Below, piece by piece: positions 1 through 7,426 of a stretch of 64,000 bases of DNA (position 1 is the first letter of the stretch; the number at the start of each line of letters is the position of its first letter). Below the pieces are notes generated by a model, which ran no database searches, was not told where the DNA came from, and saw only the letters and a list, made by a program, of their open reading frames with translations. Both the position numbers and the translations under genes were made by a program. The stretch is from contig CAVQIP010000077.1 of the NCBI GenBank assembly GCA_963712565.1, positions 1-64,000 on the forward strand, in the 5' to 3' direction. This DNA comes from VAZQ01 sp963712565. Lineage in GTDB: Bacteria; Pseudomonadota; Alphaproteobacteria; Rhizobiales; Xanthobacteraceae.

Positions 1-29
1 TAACAGGAAAAAAACAGGGGCCGGCGGGG

Positions 30-218
30 TCAATCGTCCTTCCAGCAGAACGGAATGAAGCGGTCGGTCGCGCTCGCTTCGCCCTCCGCGACCATCCGGT
101 TGCATTCTTCCGCGATCTCGGCGTCGGTGGCGCGCGCCGAGACGAACAGGAAGCGGATGCGCGTTTCCTCGGCCTGCGTTTGCTCCAGGCGCTGCGAGCC
201 GGCACCGCGGCGACCGGC
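30..218 (-). pseudogene. Small open frame after the DUF5681 gene, no start codon
   Basis: This frame continues directly after the TGA at 219-221 of the DUF5681 gene and in the same frame. It stays open to a TGA at 30-32. The product would read ...RLEQTQAEETRIRFLFVSA, then RMVAEGEASATDRFIPFCWK, which looks like real protein with a charged start and an aromatic C-terminus. No ATG, GTG or TTG opens it near the left end. The ATG overlapping the upstream stop (ATGA) lies in another frame and gives an Arg-rich shadow. It is either a separate small gene whose start was lost through a short indel, or a C-terminal extension cut off by a nonsense change. Function unknown. Confidence 0.3.
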
Positions 219-671
219 TCATGCGCCGGCTCCGGCGCCGGCATGATCGCCATTCGCGCGCGCCCGCGCGCCGGCCGCGGCTTCCAGCTTGGCCAGGCGC
301 TCCTCGAAGCCGGCCGCGGCGAGCGTGCGGACGTAGCTGTCGACCACCTTGGTCAGGTCGGCCGCTTGCGACGGCGTGAGCTCGCCGGCCGCGACCGCCG
401 CCACCATCGCCGCCAGCGCCGCGAGCAAGTCCGCCGCCGTCGCGAGCGGCGGGAGCTCGAACACGATCGGCTCGCTCCGGCGCGGCGGCACGAGCCGCTC
501 CAGGCAAACGCGGATCGCGGCGATGTCGCCTTGCTTGGCCAGTTCGATCGCCTTGCGCGCAATCGCCTCGGAATCGCCGTCCAGCAGGTCCCGCAGCAGG
601 ATCGTCGCCTTGTTGCGCGATCCCCGCGGCCGCCCGTCGGGATTTCCACTCTGCCCCTTCTGAAACTGCAT
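219..671 (-). CDS. DUF5681 domain-containing protein
   Basis: The 150-residue product opens with QKGQSGNPDGRPRGSRNKAT, the signature of the DUF5681 family. This basic N-terminal motif is seen in small proteins of phage, integrative elements and rhizobial accessory regions. The start chosen is the ATG at 669-671, because the motif begins at residue 4; an upstream in-frame start at 773 would add an unrelated Cys-rich tail. The middle is helical and Ala-rich (residues 70-130), and the C-terminus is a low-complexity Ala/Gly run. No catalytic motif is visible. A role in DNA or nucleoprotein binding is only an inference from the basic motif. Confidence 0.75.
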   Translation of the reverse strand: MQFQKGQSGNPDGRPRGSRNKATILLRDLLDGDSEAIARKAIELAKQGDIAAIRVCLERLVPPRRSEPIVFELPPLATAADLLAALAAMVAAVAAGELTPSQAADLTKVVDSYVRTLAAAGFEERLAKLEAAAGARARANGDHAGAGAGA

Positions 672-955
672 GGCTCGATTCTCCTTCTCGGTCTCGCAGC
701 AAAAGCAGCGCGCGGCCGCCGATAGCGCCCGCGCGATGAAAAAGCCCGGCGCGGTGTCCCGCCCGGGCGTCATGCGTAGCTTTGGAGAGTGCGCCTTGTA
801 TCGATGATTCGTGTTACGTTGTCAACAGCGAATAGTGGGTCAGTTTCAATTGTGGCGGCCCGGCAAGGTGTCCTGATTCGCCTAGGTACCTAGTAAAAGG
901 CGCCTGTCGCCACCATATCAACTTTGAGAAGCCGACACGTCAGGAGGATTGCCAG

Positions 956-1072
956 ATGTGGTTCTATGTCCAGATGTGGCTCCCAACATTGACAGTCGCG
1001 TTGGCTGCTGCGATCTGCTTCAGTGTAGCGTCATTCGTTATGGGGAGGAGGGTAAAGCCTCATCAGCTATAG
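956..1072 (+). CDS. Small 38-residue membrane protein
   Basis: An ATG at 956 is preceded by a perfect AGGAGG (942-947) at an 8-nt spacing, which is among the strongest ribosome binding sites in the window. The frame encodes 38 residues and ends at TAG 1070-1072. One hydrophobic segment (residues 7-29, LPTLTVALAAAICFSV) is followed by a basic tail (GRRVKPHQL), giving the topology of a single-pass inner-membrane peptide. A terminator-like hairpin lies about 80 bases downstream. No family is recognised. The case rests on the Shine-Dalgarno sequence, topology and downstream hairpin. Confidence 0.45.
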   Translation: MWFYVQMWLPTLTVALAAAICFSVASFVMGRRVKPHQL

Positions 1073-1149
1073 TCTCTACACCCCATTCAGGGCGTAACGA
1101 CCGGAACGGTATGTTGCGAGTGTATCTCGCGGCCCTTCCGAAGATAGAA

Positions 1150-1190
1150 GCTCCGGCCTTGTCTCCTTTCCGATTCAGGCCGGGGCTTTT
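1150..1190 (+). terminator. Rho-independent terminator-like hairpin (copy A)
   Basis: The arms GCTCCGGCC (1150-1158) and GGCCGGGGC (1178-1186) pair with one G-T pair and are followed by TTTT. The 50 bases before it resemble those before the terminator at 4279-4318, so the hairpin seems to be the 3' part of a repeated element. Confidence 0.55.
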
Positions 1191-1268
1191 ATATTGGCCG
1201 GCTCAGTTGGAGGCCGGCCGGTTGGTATGCGGTGACCAGTCCGGCCGCACGTGAGCCTTTGGCGGCCG

Positions 1269-1460
1269 TCACGGTAGGCGCGCGATCAAGTGAGGAACGG
1301 TCCAATCATCCGACGCTGACCACAATACAGCTATCGAGGTGGAGCTTAGCCACTCCACCTTCATACAGACGGAAGTGACCTGCTTGCGAGTGAACGCGAA
1401 ACATTCACCTGTTTCGATATCGGCAAACGATTTGATCTCGCCAGGCAGCTCGACCTTCAT
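1269..1460 (-). CDS. Hypothetical small protein (63 aa)
   Basis: The 63-residue product begins MKVELPGEIKSFADIETGEC and has no signal peptide or membrane segment. It has mixed beta-type composition with two Cys residues and several Trp residues. It lies just downstream of the small gene at 1533-1742 on the same strand, with about 70 bases between. The GAG-rich stretch before the ATG can serve as a ribosome binding site. No family is recognised; codon use is less GC-rich than in the core genes, which fits the accessory region. Confidence 0.5.
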   Translation of the reverse strand: MKVELPGEIKSFADIETGECFAFTRKQVTSVCMKVEWLSSTSIAVLWSASDDWTVPHLIARLP

Positions 1461-1532
1461 GGCTCCCTCTCGTTGCCGCGCTCACTGAGCACGCGATCGG
1501 AGGGGAGTCGAGGGGAGGTGGAGGCGGGGGGG

Positions 1533-1742
1533 TCACTCTTGCCCCTTCAGCAGTTCCGGCAACCTGGCAATGTTGACGGCGATCCGCCGCGCCTCGTCCA
1601 CGGTCAACTGCTTTGCCGCGATGGCCTCGCTGTCGGTCGAGCGCGCATAGAGATAGGCAAGGGCTTGGCCGGTCGCGTCGCGCACGACATATCCTCCGGA
1701 AAATCTTTCTTCGCGCCAAGGTGCGGGAAAGCGTCGAGACAT
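1533..1742 (-). CDS. Hypothetical small protein of Bradyrhizobium type (69 aa)
   Basis: The product begins MSRRFPAPW and contains GGYVVRDATGQALAYLYAR and DEARRIAVNIARLPELL. This layout is common in Bradyrhizobium and relatives: a basic FPxPW start, a strand reading vvrDxxGQxLAYxY, then an LTxDEARRIAxNIAkLPeLL helix. The function is unknown. It is likely cytosolic, because there is no signal or membrane segment. Recognition of the family type rests on recall, not on a search. Confidence 0.7.
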   Translation of the reverse strand: MSRRFPAPWREERFSGGYVVRDATGQALAYLYARSTDSEAIAAKQLTVDEARRIAVNIARLPELLKGQE

Positions 1743-2017
1743 TGCTCACTCCTTGCCTTTGCAGGGTGCCAAGCCCGCGCTCGGGAGTCGAGTGGGTTAG
1801 TTTAGCCCGCAGCCGCGGCTTCCTGCTGTCGAAGCACGTCTAGCTCGTTAACCGTCAAGGCTTGTATCGCTTCCTCGGCATATCGGTCCTCCTTCCATGC
1901 CGAATGACATACTTCCGGTCGGACCACCTCAGATTCCGGCCGCGCTCATTTTTCTCTTCTGGTGGATTCGTAGAAGGGACTGACGAGGAGGTCACCCAAA
2001 ATCCCACGCAAGTGTGG

Positions 2018-2212
2018 TTACTTCACCGCACCGACCGTGAACCCAGCCACGAACCGGTCGACGAAGAAATTATAGATGATCGCAATCGGCACGCTCGCGA
2101 TCAGGCAGGCGCCCATCATCGAGCCACAGAAATAGACGTTGCCGCGCACCAGGAAGGTCGGCACGCCGACGCTCACGGTGTAGCTCGACGCCGAAGTGAT
2201 GAAGGTGGTTCA
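2018..2212 (-). pseudogene. C-terminal remnant of a sugar ABC transporter permease
   Basis: Reading the minus strand into the stop TAA (2018-2020) gives about 63 residues: TTFITSASSYTVSVGVPTF..., MMGACLIASVPIAIIYNFF and VDRFVAGFTVGAVK. This is the typical C-terminal end of MalG-type carbohydrate ABC permeases, with the last membrane helix followed by xDRFxxGFTxGAVK. No start and no upstream permease sequence exist, and similarity ends abruptly near 2210. It is a gene fragment left by deletion or recombination; neighbouring genes are unrelated. Confidence 0.7.
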
Positions 2213-2361
2213 CTGTCGGAGCTCATCAACGAGCGCGGCCGAAGCCTTATACAAATTATCGAGCGGATGCCGCTTACAATGATCATCAATCCTAGCCATC
2301 AGTACTTCAGTGTCTTTTCCTCCAGACACGTCACGGGAGGATTGTGCGAGAGAGAAGTAGG

Positions 2362-2541
2362 TTATTCTGTCGGCGTTGCCGGACTTTGGCCGCGTGTATT
2401 GAATGAAGCGAGACCTGTGAAATCGCCGGTGTATTTGTAGAGGATTGCCGCGACGATCAGGCCAAGTGCTAACACGCCGAAAAAAATCCAGCCCCAGTGG
2501 CCTGTTTGGCCACGATCCCGATTTTCTCCTTGATCACTCAT
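2362..2541 (-). CDS. Small single-pass membrane protein (59 aa)
   Basis: The start is placed at the ATG 2539-2541 (MSDQGENRDRGQ), because a GAAGG lies about 7 bases upstream; a longer frame from 2607 lacks support. A polar N-terminus is followed by a hydrophobic helix at about residues 16-37 (GWIFFGVLALGLIVAAILY) and a polar Thr/Pro tail. No known family is recognised. The gene stands alone on its strand. Confidence 0.5.
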   Translation of the reverse strand: MSDQGENRDRGQTGHWGWIFFGVLALGLIVAAILYKYTGDFTGLASFNTRGQSPATPTE

Positions 2542-2983
2542 AGACTGACCTTCGGTTGGCGTGGACGGAAGGTCGAGCAGGCATGATCCGCAATGTCTAC
2601 AAGCCACGGCCGTTTCAGGTGATGCCGCTCCGGCATCGTGCCCACCCGCCTTTTTCTACGAACCTGCCCCGATCCCAAACGTAGCTGATTTTGTTCAACT
2701 CGCTGACGTTTGCGGGTGTGTGCCTGCCGACGGCACCAGCCCGCTGCCACTGTAGGGAACGGAGAATTCGGTACGTTGGCAGCTCTCAAGCATGCCGCTG
2801 CTTGCCTGTATGTAGTTACGTGTGGTGTCGGACCTAAAACACAATGGCGGGTCCAAAAATTAAGCGCTGAGCCCTTTCTTGCTTGCCGTCAGGATGCGGC
2901 TCGCAAGCCGGATGCTTTCCGACCAATGTCACGCGAACGTGCGCGATCATTGGTCAAGTCAAAAAGGGCACACTGCTTCTCAT
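2542..2983. other. Stretch without a supported gene
   Basis: Several overlapping frames exist on both strands, but none has a convincing start, ribosome binding site or family resemblance. Base composition is lower in GC than in the core genes. I see no clear repeat here. It leads into the tRNA-like fragment at 2984. Confidence 0.4.
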
Positions 2984-3036
2984 GCGGGTTCAAGTCCCGC
3001 CGTCCGCTGTGTGTACCGAGAACCTAAGCGCGGACG
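2984..3036 (+). other. tRNA-like T-arm and acceptor fragment
   Basis: GCGGG-TTCAAGT-CCCGC (2984-3000) is a perfect T-arm with a canonical loop. It is followed at once by CGTCCGC (3001-3007), where a 7-base 3' acceptor strand would lie. No D-arm or anticodon arm is present upstream. The complement GCGGACG occurs downstream at 3030-3036 instead of upstream. It may be a remnant of a tRNA used as an integration site, or a chance or permuted structure. No intact tRNA can be drawn. Confidence 0.35.
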
Positions 3037-3205
3037 TAATGATGATGGAGCGCGCCAAAGAGCGCATGTGACCTGATGCTTCCGGTCCGCTGAACAAGGG
3101 CGCGAGAGCGGCGCATCTTTGTCCAACGATCGATGCGTTCTCATTTCGTTGTACGCGCTGTTCTGAGTACTCGACACGGGGCGCCTTGAGCCCGATAATT
3201 ACGCC

Positions 3206-3472
3206 ATGGAACTCCCCGTGCTGAACAACGCCACGCCACTGGCGTTTGAGATCGTAGCCAACGATCGGGACGGGATGCGCGTAGAGTTGCAGACTATTGG
3301 GGACGCAGCACGATTCATCTGTACTGAGTTCATCGGCGAACGTGTGACGGACGTCGATTGGAAGCACGCGGCGGCCTCGCTCGAGGAGGCAACTCGAAAT
3401 GCGGCATCTATCAGACATGCAACCGAAACCGTGCGTGCCCTGCTTGAAACCGAAGGAATGTTGAGCGACTAA
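3206..3472 (+). CDS. DUF982-like hypothetical protein (88 aa)
   Basis: The product (MELPVLNNATPLAFEIV...) has the layout of the small rhizobial DUF982 proteins. A strand region is followed by an 'xxDAARFIxxEF' helix, a Trp-containing segment (DVDWKHAAASLEEA) and a C-terminal helix in which an Ala-rich stretch ends near 'ALLETEGML'. In DUF982 the last helix reads ArxaFxxAAxEAgi. The match is by pattern only. The protein is cytosolic with no catalytic residues evident. Confidence 0.5.
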   Translation: MELPVLNNATPLAFEIVANDRDGMRVELQTIGDAARFICTEFIGERVTDVDWKHAAASLEEATRNAASIRHATETVRALLETEGMLSD

Positions 3473-3510
3473 GAGGCGCGCGCGCCCTTCGGCGGGCACG
3501 TCCTTCCCGA

Positions 3511-3768
3511 AAATCATTTCCGCGCGGCACCATTCCGGCCGAGACCCAAAACCTCAAGATAGCCCAAGGCGTCGATGTTCAGATCGGGCGGGACCGCGAC
3601 GACAGCTACCGTCGCCGGCGCAACAACTCCGACACCACCGTCGGCCCAGACGGCATCACCATCGGCCCAGGGCAGCGGCAAAACTGCCGCATGGTGACCA
3701 CTACGGTCGAACGGGGCGGCCACCGATCACGTGAGATATCTTCCAAAACCCGCGCTACCCGCCGTTGA
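3511..3768 (+). pseudogene. Coding-like remnant without start
   Basis: One frame is open from about 3511 to TGA 3766-3768 and reads ...TIPAETQNLKIAQGVDVQIG, RRRRNNSDTTVGPDGITIGP and NCRMVTTTVERGG. The Arg-rich segment, the GPDGITIGP repeat-like stretch and the CRMVTTTVER ending resemble small secreted proteins of Bradyrhizobium. No start codon or signal peptide is found upstream, where the DUF982-like gene ends. It is probably the 3' part of a lost gene. Minus-strand frames over the same bases look like shadows. Confidence 0.3.
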
Positions 3769-3858
3769 GCAAAATGGAACTCTTCGACATCAATGGTCAA
3801 ATTTATTTCTAATGCAGCCTAGCTTTCCCAGAAGCATGGCTTAGGTGAGATGGGTTGG

Positions 3859-3876
3859 TTGAATAATCATATTCAA
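3859..3876. promoter_or_regulatory. Inverted repeat, likely operator of the ABM-fold gene
   Basis: The sequence TTGAATA-ATCA-TATTCAA is a perfect palindrome with 7-base arms and lies 33 bases before the start codon at 3910. The surrounding 60 bases are AT-rich, as expected for a promoter. Size and position suit a dimeric repressor or activator; the regulator is not identified in the window. Confidence 0.45.
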
Positions 3877-3909
3877 ACAATATTTCACAAAATATCTGGA
3901 GGAATTGCG

Positions 3910-4200
3910 ATGACAAATGCTCCGCATGCGACCGAAAACCTGACTATCCACATCAAGGTCAAGGACTACAGCACATGGCGTCCGGCTTACGATGGACACG
4001 AGAAGAGCCGCCTCTCCGCGGGTATCACGAATGGGAGAGTGTTCCGCAGCGCCGAAGACCCGAATGACGTGGTGATCCTGCAGGATGTTGCCGACGTGGC
4101 AAAGGCCCGCTCCTGGTTGGGCTCGGATGAGATGAAGGCGACGCTGCAGAAGAGCGGCGTAGTCGGCTCACCAAACGTCCGCTTTGCGGCCGCGGCCTAA
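3910..4200 (+). CDS. Dimeric alpha-beta barrel (ABM-like) small protein
   Basis: The start is the ATG at 3910, which has GGAGG (3898-3902) at a good spacing; the longer frame from 3850 would include the palindrome and is rejected. The 96 residues read TIHIKVKDYSTWRPAYDGHE, then RVFRSAEDPNDVVILQDVAD and ARSWLGSDEMKATLQKSGV. This matches the antibiotic-biosynthesis-monooxygenase-like or cyclase fold seen in many small rhizobial proteins (strand, helix with W-x-x-x-Y/F, 'fr..edpn.v....fed...A..f..s.e'). It probably binds a small molecule as a dimer; the substrate is unknown. The gene stands alone, with an operator-like palindrome before it and a terminator at 4279-4318. Confidence 0.65.
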   Translation: MTNAPHATENLTIHIKVKDYSTWRPAYDGHEKSRLSAGITNGRVFRSAEDPNDVVILQDVADVAKARSWLGSDEMKATLQKSGVVGSPNVRFAAAA

Positions 4201-4278
4201 GTAGCAGCGGAAACAAACTTGTAGCCGGGATGGCTCGTAGCGTGAGTGCTTTATCGCGTCGCCGTCCCGAAGATGGAA

Positions 4279-4318
4279 GCCCCAGCCCCCTGTCCCCCCG
4301 ACTCCGGCTGGGGCTTTT
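4279..4318 (+). terminator. Rho-independent terminator (copy B)
   Basis: The perfect stem GCCCCAGCC (4279-4287) / GGCTGGGGC (4306-4314) is followed by TTTT. It ends the transcription unit of the gene at 3910-4200 and separates it from lon. The 50 bases before it are similar to those before the hairpin at 1150-1190. Confidence 0.7.
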
Positions 4319-4381
4319 CATTACGTTTGAAGTGAGAAAAATCTGATACTACGGGAGGGACAACAATACGGACTTGGGGCC

Positions 4382-6817
4382 ATGACCACTGCAAAGCCTC
4401 GACCACCACTCATTCCCGGTGAGACCCGGGCCTATCCGGTGCTGCCGCTGCGCGACATCGTCGTATTTCCGCACATGATCGCGCCCCTCTTCGTCGGACG
4501 CAAGAAATCGATCCTCGCGCTCGAGGAGGTGATGCGGTCCGACACCTTCATCCTGCTCGCCACCCAGAAGAACGCTTCCGCCGACGATCCGGCAACGGAG
4601 GCGATCTACGAGGTTGGCACGCTTGCGAGCGTGCTGCAGCTGCTCAAGCTCCCCGACGGCACCGTCAAGGTACTGGTCGAGGGCGCTCAGCGCGCGAAAG
4701 TGCTCAAGTACACCGATCGCAGCGAGTATTACGAGGCCGAGGCGGTCGCGCTCGGCGACACGATGGGTGAGCGTGTCGAAGCGGAGGCCTTAGCGCGCTC
4801 GGCCACCACCGAGTTCGAAAGCTACGTGAAGCTCAACAAGAAGGTGCCGCCCGAGGCGGTCGGCCTGGTTCAGCAGATCGATGACTATGCCAAGCTCGCC
4901 GACACCATGGCTTCGCACCTCGCAGTCAAGATTCCCGACAAGCAGCTGATCTTGGAGACGCCGTCTGTCACCGAGCGGCTGGAGAAGGTGCTCGGCCTGA
5001 TCGACAGCGAGATTTCGGTGCTCCAGGTCGAGAAGCGCATCCGCAACCGCGTCAAGCGGCAGATGGAGAAGACCCAGCGCGAGTATTTTCTCAACGAGCA
5101 GATGAAGGCGATCCAGAAAGAGATCAGTGACGAGGAAGGCAAGGACGAGTTCGCCGAGATCGAGGACAAGATCAAGAAGACCAAGCTCTCGAAGGAGGCG
5201 CGCGAGAAGGCGACGCACGAGCTCAAGAAGCTCCGGCAGATGTCGCCGATGTCGGCGGAATCCACTGTGGTGCGCAATTACCTCGACTGGCTCCTGTCGA
5301 TCCCGTGGGCCAAGCACTCCAAGATCAAGAAGGACCTCAAGCTTGCCGAGGAGATCCTCGACAACGATCACTTCGGCCTGGAGAAGGTCAAGGAGCGGAT
5401 CGTCGAATACCTCGCGGTCCAGCAGCGCGCCAACAAGCTGACCGGGCCGATCCTGTGCCTGGTCGGTCCGGCTGGCGTCGGCAAGACCTCGCTCGGCAAG
5501 TCGATCGCGAGGGCGACCGGCCGCGACTTCGTGCGCTTCTCGCTCGGCGGCGTGCACGATGAGGCGGAGATCCGCGGTCACCGGCGCACCTATATCGGCT
5601 CCATGCCCGGCAAGATCATCCAGTCGATGCGCAAGGCGAAGTCATCGAACCCGCTGTTCCTGCTCGACGAGGTCGACAAGATGGGTTCCGACTTCCGCGG
5701 TGATCCATCCTCGGCACTGCTCGAAGTGCTCGATCCCGAGCAGAACCACACCTTCAACGACCACTACCTCGAGATCGACTATGATCTCTCCAACGTGATG
5801 TTCATCACGACGGCGAACACGCTCAACATCCCGCCACCGCTGATGGACCGTATGGAGATCATCCGCATCGCCGGTTACACCGAGGACGAGAAGGTCGAGA
5901 TCGCACGCAAGCACTTGATCCCGCACGCGATCACCAAGCACGGCCTCGACGCCAAGGAATGGGGGATCGACGACGAGGCGCTACTGACCATCATCCGCCG
6001 CTACACACGCGAGGCGGGCGTGCGTAACCTCGAGCGTGAGCTATCGACCTTGATCCGCAAGGCGGTCAAGGAACTGATCATGTCGACGAAGAAATCGGTT
6101 AGGGTCGAGGCCAATAACCTCGCGGATTATCTCGGCGTGCCGAAGTACCGCTACGGGGAGGTCGAGGACAAGGACCAGGTCGGCATCGTCACCGGGCTCG
6201 CCTGGACCGACGTCGGCGGCGAGCTGCTCACCATCGAAGCCGCCATGATGCCAGGCAGGGGCCGGATGACGGTGACCGGCAACCTGCGCGACGTGATGAA
6301 GGAATCGATCTCGGCGGCAGCGTCTTACGTGCGCTCGCGCGCGGTCGCCTTCGGCATCAAGCCGCCCTTGTTTGACGAGCGCGACATCCACGTTCACGTG
6401 CCGGAAGGCGCGACCCCGAAGGACGGACCCTCCGCCGGCGTCGCCATGGCCACCGCGATCGTCTCGGTGATGACCGGCATTCCGGTGCGCCGCGGCGTCG
6501 CCATGACCGGCGAAATCACGCTGCGCGGCCGCGTGTGGCCGATCGCCGGTCTCAAGGAGAAGCTGCTCGCGGCCTTGCGCGGGGGCATCAAGACGGTGCT
6601 CATTCCCGAAGAGAACGCCAAGGATCTTGTCGAAATCGCGGACAGCATCAAGAAAGGCCTCGAGATCGTTCCGGTTTCGCGCATGGACGAGGTGCTCGCC
6701 TGCGCGATGACTTGCAAGCCGGAGCCGATCGAGTGGGACGAGACCACGACCACCGCAGCGGCCGTGCCCGAGGAGCCCCCGGTCGAGGAGGAAGCCTCGA
6801 CGCTCACCGCGCATTGA
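4382..6817 (+). CDS. lon: ATP-dependent protease La (Lon)
   Basis: This is a full-length 811-residue LonA: an N-terminal substrate-binding domain (from about residue 15, YPVLPLRDIVVFPHMIAPLF), a coiled helical region with the conserved QREYFLNEQMKAIQKE, an AAA+ module with Walker A GPAGVGKT (about 363-370) and Walker B FLLDEVDK, and a C-terminal protease domain. The catalytic Ser684 lies in GPSAG and the catalytic Lys727 in GLKEKLLAA, the same 43-residue spacing as in E. coli Lon. It degrades damaged and selected regulatory proteins in the cytosol. In most alphaproteobacteria lon sits in clpP-clpX-lon-hup; neither clpX nor a histone-like gene is present here, so this may be an extra copy or a rearranged locus. 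Confidence 0.97.
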   Translation: MTTAKPRPPLIPGETRAYPVLPLRDIVVFPHMIAPLFVGRKKSILALEEVMRSDTFILLATQKNASADDPATEAIYEVGTLASVLQLLKLPDGTVKVLVEGAQRAKVLKYTDRSEYYEAEAVALGDTMGERVEAEALARSATTEFESYVKLNKKVPPEAVGLVQQIDDYAKLADTMASHLAVKIPDKQLILETPSVTERLEKVLGLIDSEISVLQVEKRIRNRVKRQMEKTQREYFLNEQMKAIQKEISDEEGKDEFAEIEDKIKKTKLSKEAREKATHELKKLRQMSPMSAESTVVRNYLDWLLSIPWAKHSKIKKDLKLAEEILDNDHFGLEKVKERIVEYLAVQQRANKLTGPILCLVGPAGVGKTSLGKSIARATGRDFVRFSLGGVHDEAEIRGHRRTYIGSMPGKIIQSMRKAKSSNPLFLLDEVDKMGSDFRGDPSSALLEVLDPEQNHTFNDHYLEIDYDLSNVMFITTANTLNIPPPLMDRMEIIRIAGYTEDEKVEIARKHLIPHAITKHGLDAKEWGIDDEALLTIIRRYTREAGVRNLERELSTLIRKAVKELIMSTKKSVRVEANNLADYLGVPKYRYGEVEDKDQVGIVTGLAWTDVGGELLTIEAAMMPGRGRMTVTGNLRDVMKESISAAASYVRSRAVAFGIKPPLFDERDIHVHVPEGATPKDGPSAGVAMATAIVSVMTGIPVRRGVAMTGEITLRGRVWPIAGLKEKLLAALRGGIKTVLIPEENAKDLVEIADSIKKGLEIVPVSRMDEVLACAMTCKPEPIEWDETTTTAAAVPEEPPVEEEASTLTAH

Positions 6818-6908
6818 ACGATCGCGACACAGGTGCCGAGGCGGCCGTCACTTCTCAAAACGTCATCCACTCGAGCAAGCTTGGTGATTCCAGCCGCTCA
6901 TTGGGCGG

Positions 6909-6942
6909 AAACCACCACGGTTCCTGCCGTGGGTGAGGTTTT
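6909..6942 (+). terminator. Hairpin after lon, possible terminator
   Basis: The arms CCACGG (6915-6920) and CCGTGG (6927-6932) sit inside an outer AAACC / GGTTT pair and are followed by TTTTG. It lies about 90 bases after the lon stop. The T-tract is short, so termination is only likely. Confidence 0.35.
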
Positions 6943-6964
6943 GAGAAGGGACAGGCAATAGGCA

Positions 6965-7078
6965 ATGGAGTGCATGTCCATGGCGGAACAATTTGAGGAT
7001 TACGTGCGCGAATGTGTCCTACTCGCAGAAACTCGTGGACATCGTGGAGCTTCGCGATCAGCCAATTCAGCTGCTTAG
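6965..7078 (+). CDS. Very small ORF, possibly a degraded helical protein
   Basis: The frame MECMSMAEQFEDYVRECVLL resembles the opening of many small rhizobial helical proteins (xxFexYarECvrLA). After about 20 residues the reading becomes Arg/Ser/Ala-rich and stops at TAG 7076-7078. A shift of one base would continue with QKLVDIVELRDQPIQLL, which looks more helical. It may therefore be a small gene broken by an indel. Weak evidence. Confidence 0.25.
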   Translation: MECMSMAEQFEDYVRECVLLAETRGHRGASRSANSAA

Positions 7079-7095
7079 AATGATGGAGAGCAGCA

Positions 7096-7296
7096 GTGAG
7101 CCACGATCCAGACGAAATTTCCCGCGCCTTTAAAAAGCACTGCTCCAAGTGCGACACCTGGAATCAGGTTACTGTTCATCGCGTGCCAACAGACGGAGAT
7201 TGGGACGAAGCCCATCCCTATTTCTGTGCTGACTGCGGTCACCAACTTGGCACTGAACGCGGCTTCCGTATTTCCGTCGAGAAGGATCGAGATTAA
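7096..7296 (+). CDS. Small zinc-ribbon protein (66 aa)
   Basis: The start is the GTG at 7096 with a GGAGAG about 8 bases upstream. The product has two Cys pairs, CSKC near residue 17 and CADC near residue 45, spaced as a treble-clef or zinc-ribbon site, with aromatic residues between them and a short basic tail. Such small proteins usually bind one zinc ion and may contact nucleic acid or protein. No known family name applies. It is followed at about 10 bases by a possible membrane mini-ORF. Confidence 0.6.
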   Translation: MSHDPDEISRAFKKHCSKCDTWNQVTVHRVPTDGDWDEAHPYFCADCGHQLGTERGFRISVEKDRD

Positions 7297-7305
7297 TCTG
7301 TTCCG

Positions 7306-7425
7306 ATGGGCAAAGAATACTGGCCGCTGGCACTACTTATTGCCTACGTCTCGATGTTTGGGCCGATGGCTGTCGTAGCGATGTGCCTTCGTCCATGGGT
7401 GAAGGCGGCAGCGGCGCGGCTTTGA
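7306..7425 (+). CDS. Possible 39-residue membrane protein
   Basis: The frame ATG 7306 to TGA 7425 encodes MGKEYWPLALLIAYVSMFGP, then MAVVAMCLRPWVKAAAARL. One or two hydrophobic segments are followed by a basic end. No clear ribosome binding site is visible, but translation could be coupled to the preceding zinc-ribbon gene, which ends 9 bases before it. Confidence 0.35.
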   Translation: MGKEYWPLALLIAYVSMFGPMAVVAMCLRPWVKAAAARL

Positions 7426-7426
7426 A

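Noticed and set aside
949..1254. A 101-residue plus-strand frame
   Set aside because: It crosses the terminator-like hairpin and has no ribosome binding site; the frame starting at ATG 956 is better supported.
1862..2440. A 192-residue plus-strand frame
   Set aside because: It covers the antisense side of the ABC permease remnant, and the remnant explains the sequence better.
3514..3800. Two small minus-strand frames
   Set aside because: Their composition is shadow-like and the plus-strand frame reads as a better protein remnant.
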